Of a stretch of DNA of 64,000 nt, positions 51,601 through 63,240 are shown one piece after another. Position 1 is the first letter of the stretch; each line of letters starts with the position of its first letter. Location: assembly GCF_019059575.1 (NCBI RefSeq), contig NW_024881623.1:868001-932000 (forward strand), given 5' to 3'. A program made the position numbers and the translations under genes. This stretch comes from Amphibalanus amphitrite (Eukaryota; Arthropoda; Thecostraca; Balanomorpha; Balanidae). Below the pieces are notes generated by a model, which saw only the letters and a list, made by a program, of their open reading frames with translations, ran no database searches and was not told the DNA's origin.

Positions 51601-54600
51601 CGCCGACATGTGCACGGTATGTCAGCTGACGCCCCGCGGTGGCATGTGCACGGCAGTGTCGGATCAGACGCCACAGCGTGGCGCCCGCTTCAGAGAGAGG
51701 CGCGGGTCAGGCCCAGTGGCGGCAGAACAAAGCGCAATAGGTAGCTGCATTGCGAAAGGTGGACGAATCATGGTTCGTGCACTACAACCCATGACAAGAC
51801 GGCAACATTTACCTATTGAAAGAACGATAAAGCCATGAGATGTCGAACTTGGACAACCAAGAGCCTGTGTAACTAAGCTAGCACACACGAAAGGGAAGTG
51901 ACTTTTTAAAATAGCATGTTTAGGTACTAGGGCCCGATCAAAAACGAGCCCATGTAGAGTTATGATGCAAGCGGGGCATTGTTGACGACAACAAAGGTAT
52001 TTTCACCATCTGTTAGCGTAAAATTCTTACGAAGAAACTGGTCGTCTTCTTCTTCCCTGGACCATTTTGCGGCGCATTTTCTCCAACAGTACTGCTCGTA
52101 TTTTTGGAAACTGTTATATTTATTTAATATAAATGAAAACGTTTCTGTAAGCGCTGAACACCGACAGTTGTAGCTCAGAGAGAAGCCACGCGTCCCGAGT
52201 CCATTGTGATGTCTGCGTATTTGATGAGTTTGACCAAAACCAGCGGCGCGATGTCAGAGCCCTGTGGAACTCCGTTCCCATTGTTCCGTCAGTAGGCGGG
52301 AGAGCAGCGGAGGTGATAAGTGGAGCGAGCTGCCGTTTATGAGGCGCCTGTTCGCCCCGCGGGATCCCCGACGGCCTACCTCAGCTAGGGACCGCTCCGT
52401 GTGGGGAAAGCACCGGTTCCGTATTCGAGAGGGCGCCCATCGGAGTGAGGGTTGGACAGGACCCACCCGCCCGGTCTCCACTCTCCAGCCGCCGCCGAGC
52501 GACGCTCCTCTCCTAGCCGCACTGCGCAGTGCACGCATCAATGGGTGGGTGGCCGCTGGCAAACCGTTAGACAGAAACGCCTCGTCTGAAAACGACGTCT
52601 TGCCACGCGCAACATTGTAGTCCACGTGCCAGACATCGGCCGGCCGGCCCGCAGGCATCAGTCGCTCAGAAGTCGGGCACGAGATAAGGGGTGTTGATGC
52701 AGAGCTTCCCCGGGGCTCGGCGGCGTACTCCGAGCGACCGATCCTCCACAGGAACAGCTGGAAGCTGGAGAGAGGGGGAGAGAGGTAGGAGGAGGGAGAG
52801 AGCTGGTGTTCAGCGAACAGTGACGACACGTGTTGCTAGTTGAAGCAGTGTTGACTTTCCAGGCCACATCTCGCACGGTGGCAATACTTCTTCGGAAGTT
52901 TGGAAGAAACGATAACATCAAGATACTTTGAATCGCCAAGCTTTGATCGGCATTACCATCGTCATTCCTATACTGGAGTCCTACACTTCGTGAGGTAACA
53001 AAAGTCCAGTGCTTCAAGCTGTCCAGCTTTGGCGTGAGAATTTTGCTTGTTCGTAGCTGCTGGCCGTGTGTATCCGTGTCCAATGTTACATGTCCAAAGC
53101 TGCCATCAGGGCTCCTGATTTGCGTCCGGTTGGCGCCTCGCGGCGTGCCAGCATCGCACCCGGGATCTAAGCCGGAACTTGACGAGCTCAGCGCGTCACT
53201 CAGCCCCTGGACAATGTGAAAGCATCGCAAAAAAAGCTCAGCGGCCGCACCGGTTCCCGCGGCAGTGGCTGTCGCCGCGGGTAGCTGGCTGGAGCCCCGC
53301 TGTCACCCGGGTAGAACGTTCCCGGAATCGGGGCCGCCGTTCCCGAAAGTCCCGACCGGTTAGCCGTGCGCGGCAGGCAGTAGGGCTTGTCGTCCGATCG
53401 CGGAGGACACGACCGCCGATCGGGCGAGACACGACCGCCGACCGACCGGCAGCATGCAATACGCCAACGTAGTGCTGTAAAGCATGCAGGGAGCGCTGAG
53501 GATGAATCGCTTTCAGACACGACATGACATTCAGAAGTGATTAAGTTGCAGATATGTTTTCAAGCGCGGCGCATTCTCGCAAATCTGGCAGAGTGACCCC
53601 CTGAATTCAACCACAAGGTGGTCTATGTAGGTGCTTTGTTCTACCTACTTGAGAAATGCGGCGCATAGTTTTCGTCGAAGAGCCATTAATTGCTCCAATC
53701 GGGCTTCTTGTTGAGTCTTGATCCCTGCGACTGTCACAACTACAAGTTTCCCGGACCCGGAAGAAGCTGACCGGCATAGTTTGGCAGTAAAAAACATCTT
53801 ACCGACCTTTACAGCCCTTCCTTCAGTTGCCAGAACGCAAAAAAAGCTCGAAGCGGACCTTTAAGTTCTTCGAGCACGCCCATCCCAGGCGTGCTGGGAT
53901 GGGCTCATACGGCATACCTTTTGTCTGGAGCTGGGATGGGCTTATATGTATTGTCTGGAGGTGGGGAAGAGAAGACGACGCATCACGCAGCTAAATATCA
54001 AGCAACAGGCAGCATACCCTAGAGTGGACTCATGATGTTCCCACACATATTACCTTCTTACCTACATGTCTAGTGCGCGGGTAACTAAAAATCATCCTAA
54101 AATACGGATTTTGTAAAAAAAAAAAAAAAAGAGACTTGTATGTAGGTGTTGTGGGAAATAGAAATCCTTGAAAGGCATCGGCTTAACATTCCATGCAGAG
54201 TCGGACACTGAGTCCGCTTTTCAACTACAAAGTAGCACAAAGCACGGCATGAGTTGCTAATTTTACGAAACATCTGTCAGTTCACATTTTTGTTGGGGTT
54301 TTCACATATAAGCTTTACATTTTGATGGTAGTACCGTAACCCTGGAAAGACATAATGCACGATTTTTAATAAAGTCATTTAGTAATCTGACAACGGTGCA
54401 TATGAAATTACAATATTAGAGAGAAGGCTGACCACAAATGCGCATTTACACCGGAACCAACGGGCCACTCGGATCTGGGCAGCAACAATCCGGCTACCGC
54501 TCTGACCGCAGCCGTATGTAATCTGATGGGCCTCTCAGAGCAGAGCGGCTGCACCGGGCGGGTCACGAGGACTGAAGCACCGACTCGGCGGTGGAAGGGT

Positions 54601-57600
54601 CAAATCCGAACCCAAATTCCAGGATAGGTTTAAACAGCTGTGGCTGATTAGTTGGCAAATTAGTGGGTCAATGAGATGTTTTAATGCATAAGTGGCTTCT
54701 CGCTTTTCATGTTCACAAGGAAGCTGAGAAGAATTCCCTGTGAAGATACTTGTAGATAGTGTATAATTCTTCGTCTGGGAATGATGAGTTGAAGAACGTT
54801 CGCTAAACCTCGCAGTAGGATTTACATAGAAACAATTATGTGCAAGCAAATCCTGCACATCCTGCCTCATTCGCATACTTGAGTCACGACTTCGATGAAA
54901 ATACCAGAGGTCATCTCATGGAAAAGCGAATAGCGAACACCGGAGCGTCTCGAAGTGAGTGCTTGCCGCCAATCGCTCAAAACCTACACATATGGAACGG
55001 TAGGAACAGACGTGGATTTTCTCAATAGAGTTACAGCATTCTTCATCGGATTGCATTAAAATGCTGTTCATTGGGCGATAAATTACTGGGAGCTTGGGTG
55101 GTATGGGATTCGAGTGTCGTAAATTTGTCGTATAATTAGCTATTTTTGCGCTTTTGCACATACCCAGTGACGCTGCCAGGAAACCCTTAGGTAATTGGTG
55201 CGAATGTCCGTTTCGCAAAACCACGGCAACAGCAGTGGGCACCATATAATGAAGATGAGACTAAAAGCAGGTGATGCTTTGTACAGTCATTGGTGTGATT
55301 AAGTTAGCTCGGCTTGAAGGTGACACTTTAATGCATAGAGCCCCAGCCCGATTGATTCCAGAATGGCCCACAGGTCGGGTCATTAGGTTTGGTTGGCTAC
55401 CTGGGGTCACCTGTCCACCGATCGGGTTACGCCAGGCCGGCTTAGCGAAGCCGGTTCAATCAAAGGACGATCTTGTCCACTAATCGCCGCCGGCCCTGGC
55501 GCCCCTGTTGTTATGTGGAAGTTACCGGGCCTCAGCCGAGGGCCGACTGTCACCTTTTTGTCCTAATGACTTTTTACCTGGAGCGAACGCTGACGGCCGG
55601 TGCGACCGGTTGGAACGGCAGCAACCCCAGCGTTCCGAGCGGCGTCCCCGAGCGACCGAGATGGGCTCCGAGCAGCGCCCGAGGAGCTGAGAGCTGAGAG
55701 TTCCCGAGCAGCTGCGGTCCGACCCCAGCAGCCGGCAGTCCGACCAAAGCCCCGCAGCCCCACCAAAGCCCAGCGGTCGCTAACCGAGTGATGCAAACCG
55801 AGACAGAGGGGAGAGAGCGAAGGAAACGGCGTGATAGGGACGATACGGTAGCGTATCGATACGATACGCTACCGTATACGGAGCGTATATATGTATACCG
55901 TATCGTATCGTCCGTATATATGTATACGGACGATACGATACGGCTCGGTAGCGTATCGTTAGGGACGATACGCTACCGAGCAGGTGCCGTGACCCCGCCA
56001 CGATATATCGGCCAACTGCCGCCCCTCGACGTCTCTAACACGTTACCTCGCTGCAAGACAGAAGTCAGACCAATCACCCCTGCAGGACAGGGCGGCCAGC
56101 GCATAACCCTGCCACGACAGACAGACGTCTCTGCAGAGCCAGGGCTCAGACCGGTGCAGACAGCGCCCCCGGGTATGAACGTGCTGATGGACGGCCGTAC
56201 TCGCCAGTCATTGATTAGTGGTTCAGACGCCACTAACCGCCCGTGATCCTGTGTGCGGCACGTGAGCCCACTTAGCCGTCGGCCCGGGCTGGGAACAGTA
56301 GCCCGGCGCGGCTGTGGGCCAGTGTTTACAGGCGGCTGACACGGCCGATCCGAACACGCCGTGACATCCTCCATCAGACGGGATGTTCGTAAACACGGAG
56401 ATCCCGACTAAATGGTCACACCAGTGGCGCAATTCGTCAATTAGGCGGTTCACCACAGCACTCTACCCGTAACTCGGTAAATATTTATACGACATATCAC
56501 TTGCCAGTTGTAAGAAATGGGCCTTGAATATCTCACATTCCTTCTTGTCACAACAAATGGGTCAGCTGATACGTTTCATGGAAGACCATATACATATACC
56601 CAGTCACATCTGTGCGTTGAAACGGTCAAAGAACTTTGCGTTTGGTAAGGGGGTGAGATCTATTGAGTAGGCTGCGCCATGTCACCAAGCATAGCTGGCA
56701 AAATAGCGCCGAATATTTCCCTGAGTCAAGTCTTCTATGTAGAAGGCGACCTTTTGTTCGTGCATCTAACATTATCCATTCTAACCTACAAACGTGTGAC
56801 ATTGATATATTGCATGTCACAGCTCCGCACCATGTATGCTGTACCATGAACTCGATGTTTTACTTTTTTGCATATGGTCATCCAGATATTTCAAGAGATA
56901 ATAATCCACGTGACCAGTTACTTGCAAGAGCCAAGAATCACGTGATCTCACACTGTTTTAAAAGTCATCAAAATTAAATATCATTATGATGTGACGCAAG
57001 ACAACATAAGACCTTCATTCAGCCCTCTGAATCATTCTAAATATGTCGTAAAACATCTGACAGTTGATTTCCTCTGTAACTTATTTTTGAGCCCGGGGCG
57101 GCCGCCACAGATCTACCATAAGCAGTTATTTTGGGAGTAGTGCCCCGTTGCATGGCCATTTAGCGCAACCTCCGCCCGGGATCAAAGCGAGCCAGTCGCT
57201 CGACAAAGGTCGGTAGCCAGCGGCGGTTCGTCTCCGCTTAATCCCGGCCGACGCTATGTAAAGCGCTGTTCCCATCGCGCACTTTTGTAGGCCTTCACAT
57301 GTTCTCGCGCAAGGCTGGTCACAGCACGCCCTCACGGCTGGAGCCCAGCCAAGCCCAGTTTCCTTTCCCCGCAGCATTCCGGTGAATATTATCCCTCCGG
57401 AGACACACGTAATGCCGGCTTATTAAGTCGTCCACATGTCGCGCACAGGTGACTTCAGAGTGTGGCGTTTACCTGCGTCCTGAAACTCGAGATCGGCACT
57501 CAGTTTCCGGCTGACGTCAGCGGCTACACGAACGCTCTCCCCACTTATCGAGATAATGAGCTGACCGACAGATACAGTAACGGCTGACCGGCCGATACAG

Positions 57601-60600
57601 TAACGGCTCAGACGCGTTTACGTAAGCGCACACAGCGCGCTTGTTTTTCAGTGGGTGTGCCGTGACGTGGAGTAGAGGACTGGGCTGGCATTGAGAACCG
57701 GCATTGAATGACGATTAACGTGCTAATTTAGAGGAGTGGCATTGAAGTCCGGCATTGAATGACGATTAATTGCCGAAGTTCACCGTAAGCTATCGCCAAT
57801 TACACCATTCATAAAATTGTAATAATATTGGTACCGAAATCAAATCGCTTTTATATTTACACTTCACCGCAAAAAGTGTTTTTTCTTCTTAAGTTTCTTC
57901 ATAAGTTTTTCTTTCTTAATTGTAACATTTGCTTGCTTTGATCTATGACTACTGCGCCCTTGTCAAACATTTGCATGCAATACTTCATCGCTTTGTACGC
58001 AGGCAAATTCTAATTGCTTGATGTAATTAATGTCTTCCTAAAATTAATTCTTAACTATTTTTATATCAAACGCTATTATAGTGAAAAACACATCAGACAT
58101 CCCCATATCACAGATAATACAGAAATTATATTGAAGGGGTGAACCTATCATACAGGTTTTGATTTGAATGTCAATTTATTAAGCTTTTTAATTATAACCA
58201 GACAAATCCTGGATCAAGAGCGCATTTCACGCGTGAGACTAGCTTACACTTTCACAAGTTTCTCACCTATGATTATCAAGAAAAGATGTAAAAATCTTCC
58301 ATGATTTATGTCAATGATATTTCACAAAAAATCAAATGCATATAGTCCTAACTAAAAATCATTAGAAAAAAAATGGGAGGAACATGATGACCCGCAACAT
58401 TTCTATACTTAATAAGCATTCATTGTTATAGGGTAGGTATATAGCTGTTTCATTTAATAACTTCCTGTAAAAAATAAACCTTGTGATGTTCACTTTCAGT
58501 CCTATTTAGAACCATACTGCTGCAGGCTGCTGATGCGTCATAAGGAGATATGTATGAGTATAGGTACAAATGCGAGTTAAAAAATGAAATCAAACAAATA
58601 TGTACAACGTGTCGCAACATTACCTACGCGATACCTATGTGTAACACCAATATCGTGGGAATGAAAACAATGAAATTGATTGAAAAGAAGTAGGCCGGAA
58701 TATGTCAAACATTTGGCCAGGCTTACGAGAACAAACGTGTCATTTTGCTCAGCACAGCGCCGTAAATAAACACGCAAAGTTAAAGTGACTTGACACAGTT
58801 TACAAGTTCATTCCCCTCTCCCAAAATGAGAATTCCTATGACAATCTGTCAACACTGACAAGTGACAACCAGCCTGGTGACAGACGTTCTCAGGCCAGTC
58901 GTGGCGGGAGTTGGGGGCCGGGGAGAGGCAGGGGCGCCTGGGGCACGTCTCCTGAACCCTGTGACCCCCCCCCCCCCCCGTCGAGTGGTGGAGGTACGGC
59001 ACACGGGTCAACACGGTCCAGGACCGTGAATCAGCCACCGACAAACCAGACTCCCCACTCAGGAGACAGACATTCACGACAGTCTGGTCGGCGCTTACGG
59101 CATAATTCCAGATGCTGCAGCGACGGACCGTCACGCCTCGATACTCGGAGTGGACACATGATTGATGTTGTTATGACCTGTCATGATACAGAAGTCTCCA
59201 TTTGTGTGTAACTTGGGACTCATATAGCCGTGCACATGAGTGGCATTTACCCGGACATTTGTGAATAAATTATGAAACTTATTAGTATTGGGTTACTTGG
59301 CTTCAAAGTAAATTTAGCGTGAGTCGGTGAGCAGCATGCAATGCGGTTATAATGAGTCACTAAGCACTGGGTCAGTGGGATTTAAAATATAAATGAACGA
59401 TAAATAAAAACGAAACCATTTCATGAGGTCCAAGTTACCAGCACTACATCTAAGATGAAAGTGACAATACAATATTAACGATTTATTGCACAAAAATGCA
59501 TACCTATTTACATGCAAACAATAGTAACATCGGAGTAGCAATAAAAAAGTTTTAGTCCTAGCGTGACCCGTTCGCACATTCACAACAAGAGTTCTAGGCG
59601 GAAGAAGCGGTAAATAGGAGGAGCGCCTGCTAGGACAAGACTGTTGGCCAAAGCAGTAAAAACAAAAGTAACTGAGGTCTCTTTACTAATACCACTATAT
59701 GAAGTGAAATATGACGTAAGGATTGATTCAGCAGGAAAGTGAAATTAATTGGATAAGAAATAAACCGAAGCATAAAGGCTCCTCTTTAGACAAAATTTGA
59801 AGCCGACGATGCTCAAACAGAAAAGACCGATGGAAAAACCAGCTAAATGATAAATGTATATCAATGCAAACGTTTCCCCGAACTAATTACAACTCCTCCA
59901 GCCACTCGGGAATAAATTCTGAAGTGTTTGGACAATGTTGTAAACCAACCAAGTGCCATGTCGTATAAGTATGATAACAAACTTCAGTAAGGTAAAAAGC
60001 CGGGATGAAGCTGGGTTCATTCCATTGCTGGCTTGAAAGATTATTTTCTTACTAATTTACATACCACACCTACCACAAAAGCCTATCCCACCAATCTGTC
60101 CTTCCACAAGGAGCAGAGCGCCACCCACCCTCTTGATTTATCTCTTGTTGCTTAGGCGCGGTTTCTTTGCAAGAGATGTTAATTTAACATAGTAAAATGA
60201 CTAGACATGAGTTAGATGTTCAGAGGATTAACAATACTGTAATTGTAAAACGAATAAGCAATCCAATGGATGAAATAAAGGGCAAAATGTTGGAGCTATT
60301 GTTGTTGAGAGTACCTAAGGCTTCAAAGAACAACCCGACAGGACAATGACTCCCATTACTAGACACTGCCGCCGGTGTATGCGCGCCTGCTTGCCAGCTG
60401 CCAGCGTATATTGGTGTGCGTGTCAAACCGCCGCAAGAGTGCGAAGTCGGCGAACACGCGACTCATCACCGACTCCAATACAGTCGGCCGTGAAGTTCAT
60501 CTACGCGCCCGTAAATCTCGTCCACATGTCCCTAGCCAGCGTCCACCGGCGACCCTTCCACCCGCCCTCTTCCCGGTGTACTCACATCGCGACGAGAAGG

Positions 60601-60985
60601 TCCACATCTTCTCCAGCTGCGAGTGGTCGTCGTCGCTCTCGTAGGCCATGAACTCCTGGTCGTGCTGGCTGCCGTCGCCGGCGACGTCGTCGCGCGGCTG
60701 CATGTACGCCTGAATCAGCGCCTCCGACACCACCGGCAGCTTGCGGCCCGTCATGTTGGGCGCCTGCTCCATGCCCAGCTTCTGCAGGATCTGCGCCTTG
60801 ATGGATTCCACTTGGAGCTGCTTCTGGGCCTCGCGAACGTGGCAGTGCTGGCAGCTGGCCGGGGAGGTGCCCTGGTCCGGCTGCACCGGCCGCGGCACCT
60901 TGGCCCGCACCGTCGGCGTCAGGGCGAGCAGCAGCGCGGCCAGCAGCAGCGGCGGCGCCGGCAGACAGCGGCGGGACGGAGCCAT
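42592..60985 (-). CDS. myo: Myoglianin: myostatin/GDF11-type TGF-beta ligand
   Basis: Five coding exons on the minus strand (60586-60985, 49299-49462, 44420-44656, 43755-44083, 42592-42640) join in phase to 392 residues. A signal peptide (about 1-28, Leu/Ala-rich) precedes a propeptide with CxxC (45-48), the latency helix ([19 protein letters not shown], 59-77) and QPRDD (96-100), placed like the tolloid cleavage site of myostatin. Furin site RTKR (281-284) releases a 108-residue ligand with nine cysteines: C291, the NCC pair, YCSGNC, GPCC and the final [12 protein letters not shown] and [12 protein letters not shown] are diagnostic of GDF8/11. Secreted activin-pathway ligand; in insects it acts in muscle growth and neuronal remodelling. 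Odd: terminal CGCH instead of CGCS and a Ser in place of Arg before it. Confidence 0.95.
42641..43754 (-). other. Myoglianin intron 4
   Basis: 1.1 kb intron between the two halves of the cystine knot. Nothing else recognised. Confidence 0.75.
43755..44083 (-). CDS. myo: Myoglianin coding exon 4
   Basis: Encodes residues 268-376, the furin site and most of the ligand domain; ends in phase 2 at GTGGGT. Confidence 0.96.
44084..44419 (-). other. Myoglianin intron 3
   Basis: 336 bp. It contains an imperfect direct repeat of about 70 bp (TTAATTACCATACCCA...GCTGTCTGTTGCTG, about 44177-44225 and 44245-44290). Confidence 0.6.
44420..44656 (-). CDS. myo: Myoglianin coding exon 3
   Basis: Encodes residues 189-267 of the propeptide ([21 protein letters not shown] resembles the GDF11 block ending SNWGIEI). 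Phase 0 both ends. Confidence 0.93.
44657..45264 (-). other. Myoglianin intron 2, part before the MITE
   Basis: AT-rich, no feature recognised. Confidence 0.6.
45265..46265. mobile_element. TTAA-type MITE, complete copy A (1.0 kb)
   Basis: 20-bp perfect terminal inverted repeats TTAACCCTATTCCTGGCGGG with TTAA at both edges, G-run/C-run hairpins just inside each end, and no ORF. AGGTCA/TGACCT half-sites cluster at about 45430-45445, 45594-45655, 45749-45780, 45932-45952 and 46070-46110. The right half is homologous to copy C in the kinase intron. piggyBac-type by TTAA target; the transposase source is unknown. Confidence 0.88.
46266..46571 (-). mobile_element. 3' UTR/tail of a non-LTR element
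   Basis: Minus-strand continuation after the RT stop, ending near 46385 in an ACTACAACTACTACT simple-repeat tail, typical of CR1/Jockey-like 3' ends. The part left of 46385 is flank. Confidence 0.5.
46572..47240 (-). pseudogene. 5'-truncated non-LTR reverse transcriptase C-terminus
   Basis: A continuous minus-strand frame of about 210 codons with the typical post-catalytic RT segment: [52 protein letters not shown] and a final [11 protein letters not shown]. The catalytic YADD part is missing, and a TAG lies in frame near 47245. It sits in myoglianin intron 2 in the same orientation as the gene. Confidence 0.82.
47781..47933. mobile_element. Small hAT-like MITE
   Basis: 153 bp, flanked by the 8-bp duplication GTTGTAAT (47773-47780 and 47934-47941). 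Ends CATAGGCGGCGGAAC and (inverted) CAGTAGCGGCGGAAC match at 12 of 15 positions. No ORF. Confidence 0.65.
47942..49298 (-). other. Myoglianin intron 2, remainder
   Basis: AT-rich sequence without a recognisable gene. Confidence 0.6.
49299..49462 (-). CDS. myo: Myoglianin coding exon 2
   Basis: Encodes the end of split Ser134 through Lys188, propeptide arm ([10 protein letters not shown]...NATLWLFV). Phase 1 in, phase 0 out; donor GTAAGA. Confidence 0.93.
49470..49700. repeat. GGTCAGT minisatellite beside the exon 2 acceptor
   Basis: Irregular GGTCAGTGGTCAG units cover about 230 bp starting within 10 bp of the myoglianin exon 2 acceptor. Confidence 0.75.
49701..55834 (-). other. Myoglianin intron 1, first part
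   Basis: Part of the 11.1 kb intron. GC-rich patches at about 50.4-50.75, 51.2-51.7, 52.3-52.75 and 53.1-53.5 kb give many overlapping open frames with no domain. A degenerate triplicated GGACAAGAAAGGAAG-like segment lies at 50.95-51.12 kb. The GC patches may be enhancers; no gene supported. Confidence 0.5.
55843..55980. repeat. Three consecutive GATACG inverted repeats
   Basis: Hairpin 1: 16-bp arms, 3-nt spacer (55843-55877). Hairpin 2: 21-bp arms, 4-nt spacer (55898-55943). Hairpin 3: 16-bp arms, 5-nt spacer (55944-55980). All arms are perfect. Hairpins 1 and 3 share the core GGTAGCGTATCG. Confidence 0.9.
55981..60585 (-). other. Myoglianin intron 1, second part
   Basis: No gene supported. 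Strongly AT-rich from about 57.75 to 58.8 kb and 59.25 to 60.3 kb. A pure C run lies at about 58966-58979. Confidence 0.55.
60586..60985 (-). CDS. myo: Myoglianin coding exon 1
   Basis: Encodes residues 1-133 plus one base: signal peptide, CxxC, latency helix, N-glycosylation site NMT (77-79) and tolloid-like site. The ATG has A at -3 and G at +4; donor GTGAGT. Confidence 0.92.
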
Positions 60986-61044
60986 GCTCGCGGGGACGGC
61001 CGACCGACGGCGGCGGAGAGTGGCGCGTGCACCGAACGCGCCGC

Positions 61045-61120
61045 AGCACTGGCTCCGCGGCCGGCACCCGCGTGGCCTTATGAAACGGGCGCGCCGCCAG
61101 CGTCCGCCGATTGGCCGAGC
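61045..61120 (-). promoter_or_regulatory. myo: Candidate myoglianin core promoter
   Basis: On the minus strand, a CCAAT box (61114-61110 region), a TATA-like TTCATAAGG (61084-61076) and an initiator-like CCAGTG (61052-61047) follow each other, with about 29 nt between the last two. GC-rich sequence surrounds them. Confidence 0.4.
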
Positions 61121-61199
61121 GCGGGCCCCGTGCCGCCCGTGCACGCCTCAACCCTTCCCGGCGGCGGCTGGCGAGCCCCCGGCCGGCGCGGCGGGGGCG

Positions 61200-62200
61200 G
61201 GGCCAGCGCAGCCGGACGCCGCGCCGAGCGGCGACCGATATCGGCAGGTGATCAGCCAAAGGACCGCCCCAGGTCACAGCCAGTGGCCCTCGGTGACCGC
61301 AGCTAGGAAGCAGGTACTCGCCTCCGGGCGTAATCGGTCCACAGGCCACAATTGCGGCCAACCCGCGCTGTACCAACCGTTCGACATATCTCTCGATCCG
61401 TACCACTGAGACCAGTTCGCGCTGCCCAGTCGTCCTACGCAACCATAGCCAGAGCCATATCAAGTTGTCTCTCCGATCAACAGTCCCATCGGCTCAGAAG
61501 TGCGACATCCGATCATATCGACGAATTTCATGGATATCTTAGAAGAAAAAAGTTCATTATGATGGGGGAAAATAAGGGATAATGTCATGCCTTTTCGACA
61601 AAATTTGAAATAAGGCCGAAAGAGTTTACGAACTCGTTCTTGCATAGAACTCTCCGCTTCTCGAAAATCACCATTCTTCCGATATCAACGAAAAAGCTAT
61701 TGCCTTCTAGTCGGCGGTTTCACTCATCGCTTCAGGCAAAAATTATTTAATGTTATTTTGAAACAACTGACAGTCCACAAGAAAGGTAGGTATGTGCTAA
61801 TTATTTGAATTTCCACGTTTTAGGAACGATCAGGTTTCAAGCAGAGTTATGTGCAAGCATCTTATTTACCTACACACAATAAATATCAGAATTCAAGCAT
61901 CGTAGGAACTAAAATATTACCAAACAAATGATCCCATATTAACATCATGCTACCATGCAGGGTACGCTACGTTTACGGTTGGATTTGCAGGGAAGATGTG
62001 AGCCTTCCGCGCATTCCGCCAAGTGAAATATAAATAGTTTTAGACAGTACTGTAGACCTTTGTTATGAGTCACAATGTAAGCAATAACAGGGCATGTTTG
62101 CACCCACAGCACTCGGCGGAAGACAAAGATATGAGGGCGTTGGACACTTCGGAATGTTGTCGACTGAGCAGAGGTGATTTGTCACACAGTCGAGTCGTGA
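61200..62200. other. Upstream flank of myoglianin
   Basis: GC-rich to about 61.3 kb, then AT-rich; no gene supported. Confidence 0.5.
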
Positions 62201-62202
62201 TC

Positions 62203-62396
<194 letters not shown>

Positions 62397-62991
62397 CACT
62401 TCCAACACTTTAATCAAAATACCAGAATACATGTTGGTCGCCATAAAAATGCTTCAAATGATGCAAAATAGCTACACCTATCAGACCACAAAATTCGAAC
62501 ACAGGCGAAAATCGTTGAAGACAAGTAGGTATTGCTGAGCAGGCCAGCATACGCTGGGCTGCTCACGAGTTGGTTGAAGGCGTTTGCATGGTTGCATTAT
62601 GCGCATGAGCTAGTAGCATGACAGGTAATAAGCTGCAAGAACCGTGCGTTGGGGGAGCGACGGAATCTGCAAGCAGCTAAAAATGCTATCACAACCCTAA
62701 ACATATTTCATTTAATTCAAATATTTATTGTAAAATTGTCCAGGTGAGCCTAACAATCTCCATTTTACCGTAATTCAGCAGGCAAAAGAAAAGAATCATC
62801 CCGTTTTACGCCCTCGGTTTATCACCCCCTAGATAACCTTGTGACCGGACTCGGGGTCGTTGAGATTGAAGGAGCATTGAAAAACAGCATATCAAGCTGT
62901 GGAACACACGGCAGCCGAGTGTGTCAGCGACTCCGAGAGGACATTGGGATGGTTCGTGTCTGATTACGGCAGCGACCACTGCGTTGGACAG

Positions 62992-63188
62992 GCAGAACCG
63001 TCGCCTCGGGGCTCGATGACTTCGACTCTGAGGGCAGTGATCTGCAGACCGTTCCTCCGCGACCTGAGTCTATGGACGGCGACCGACCGCTGCCTGCGCC
63101 TGGGTCAGCGGCTTCAGCTGCCTCTCCGAACGCTCCGGCCCGGTCCGGAGCCTCCCCGGGCCGCATTGACAGCTTTTGCAGCTTCTGA
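62992..63188 (+). CDS. Candidate 3'-terminal coding exon, unrecognised
   Basis: Follows a possible acceptor (GCGTTGGACAG) and stays open to TGA at 63186-63188. It encodes an acidic start (GLDDFDSEGSDLQ), a Pro/Ala/Ser-rich middle and the end GRIDSFCSF. GC-rich and exon-like, but no partner exon was found, so it could be chance. Confidence 0.25.
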
Positions 63189-63240
63189 ACGGTGAATGGA
63201 ACGCCCATCAGGTGCCCGCTATCAGCTAGAGCCAAATAAT

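Noticed and set aside
50366..51838. Overlapping Arg/Ala/Pro-rich frames of 60-212 codons
   Set aside because: GC-rich intron patches with frames on both strands and no motif.
60497..61463. Longer frames over myoglianin exon 1 starting upstream of 60985
   Set aside because: They run into GC-rich promoter sequence. The ATG at 60985 starts a clear signal peptide in a strong context.
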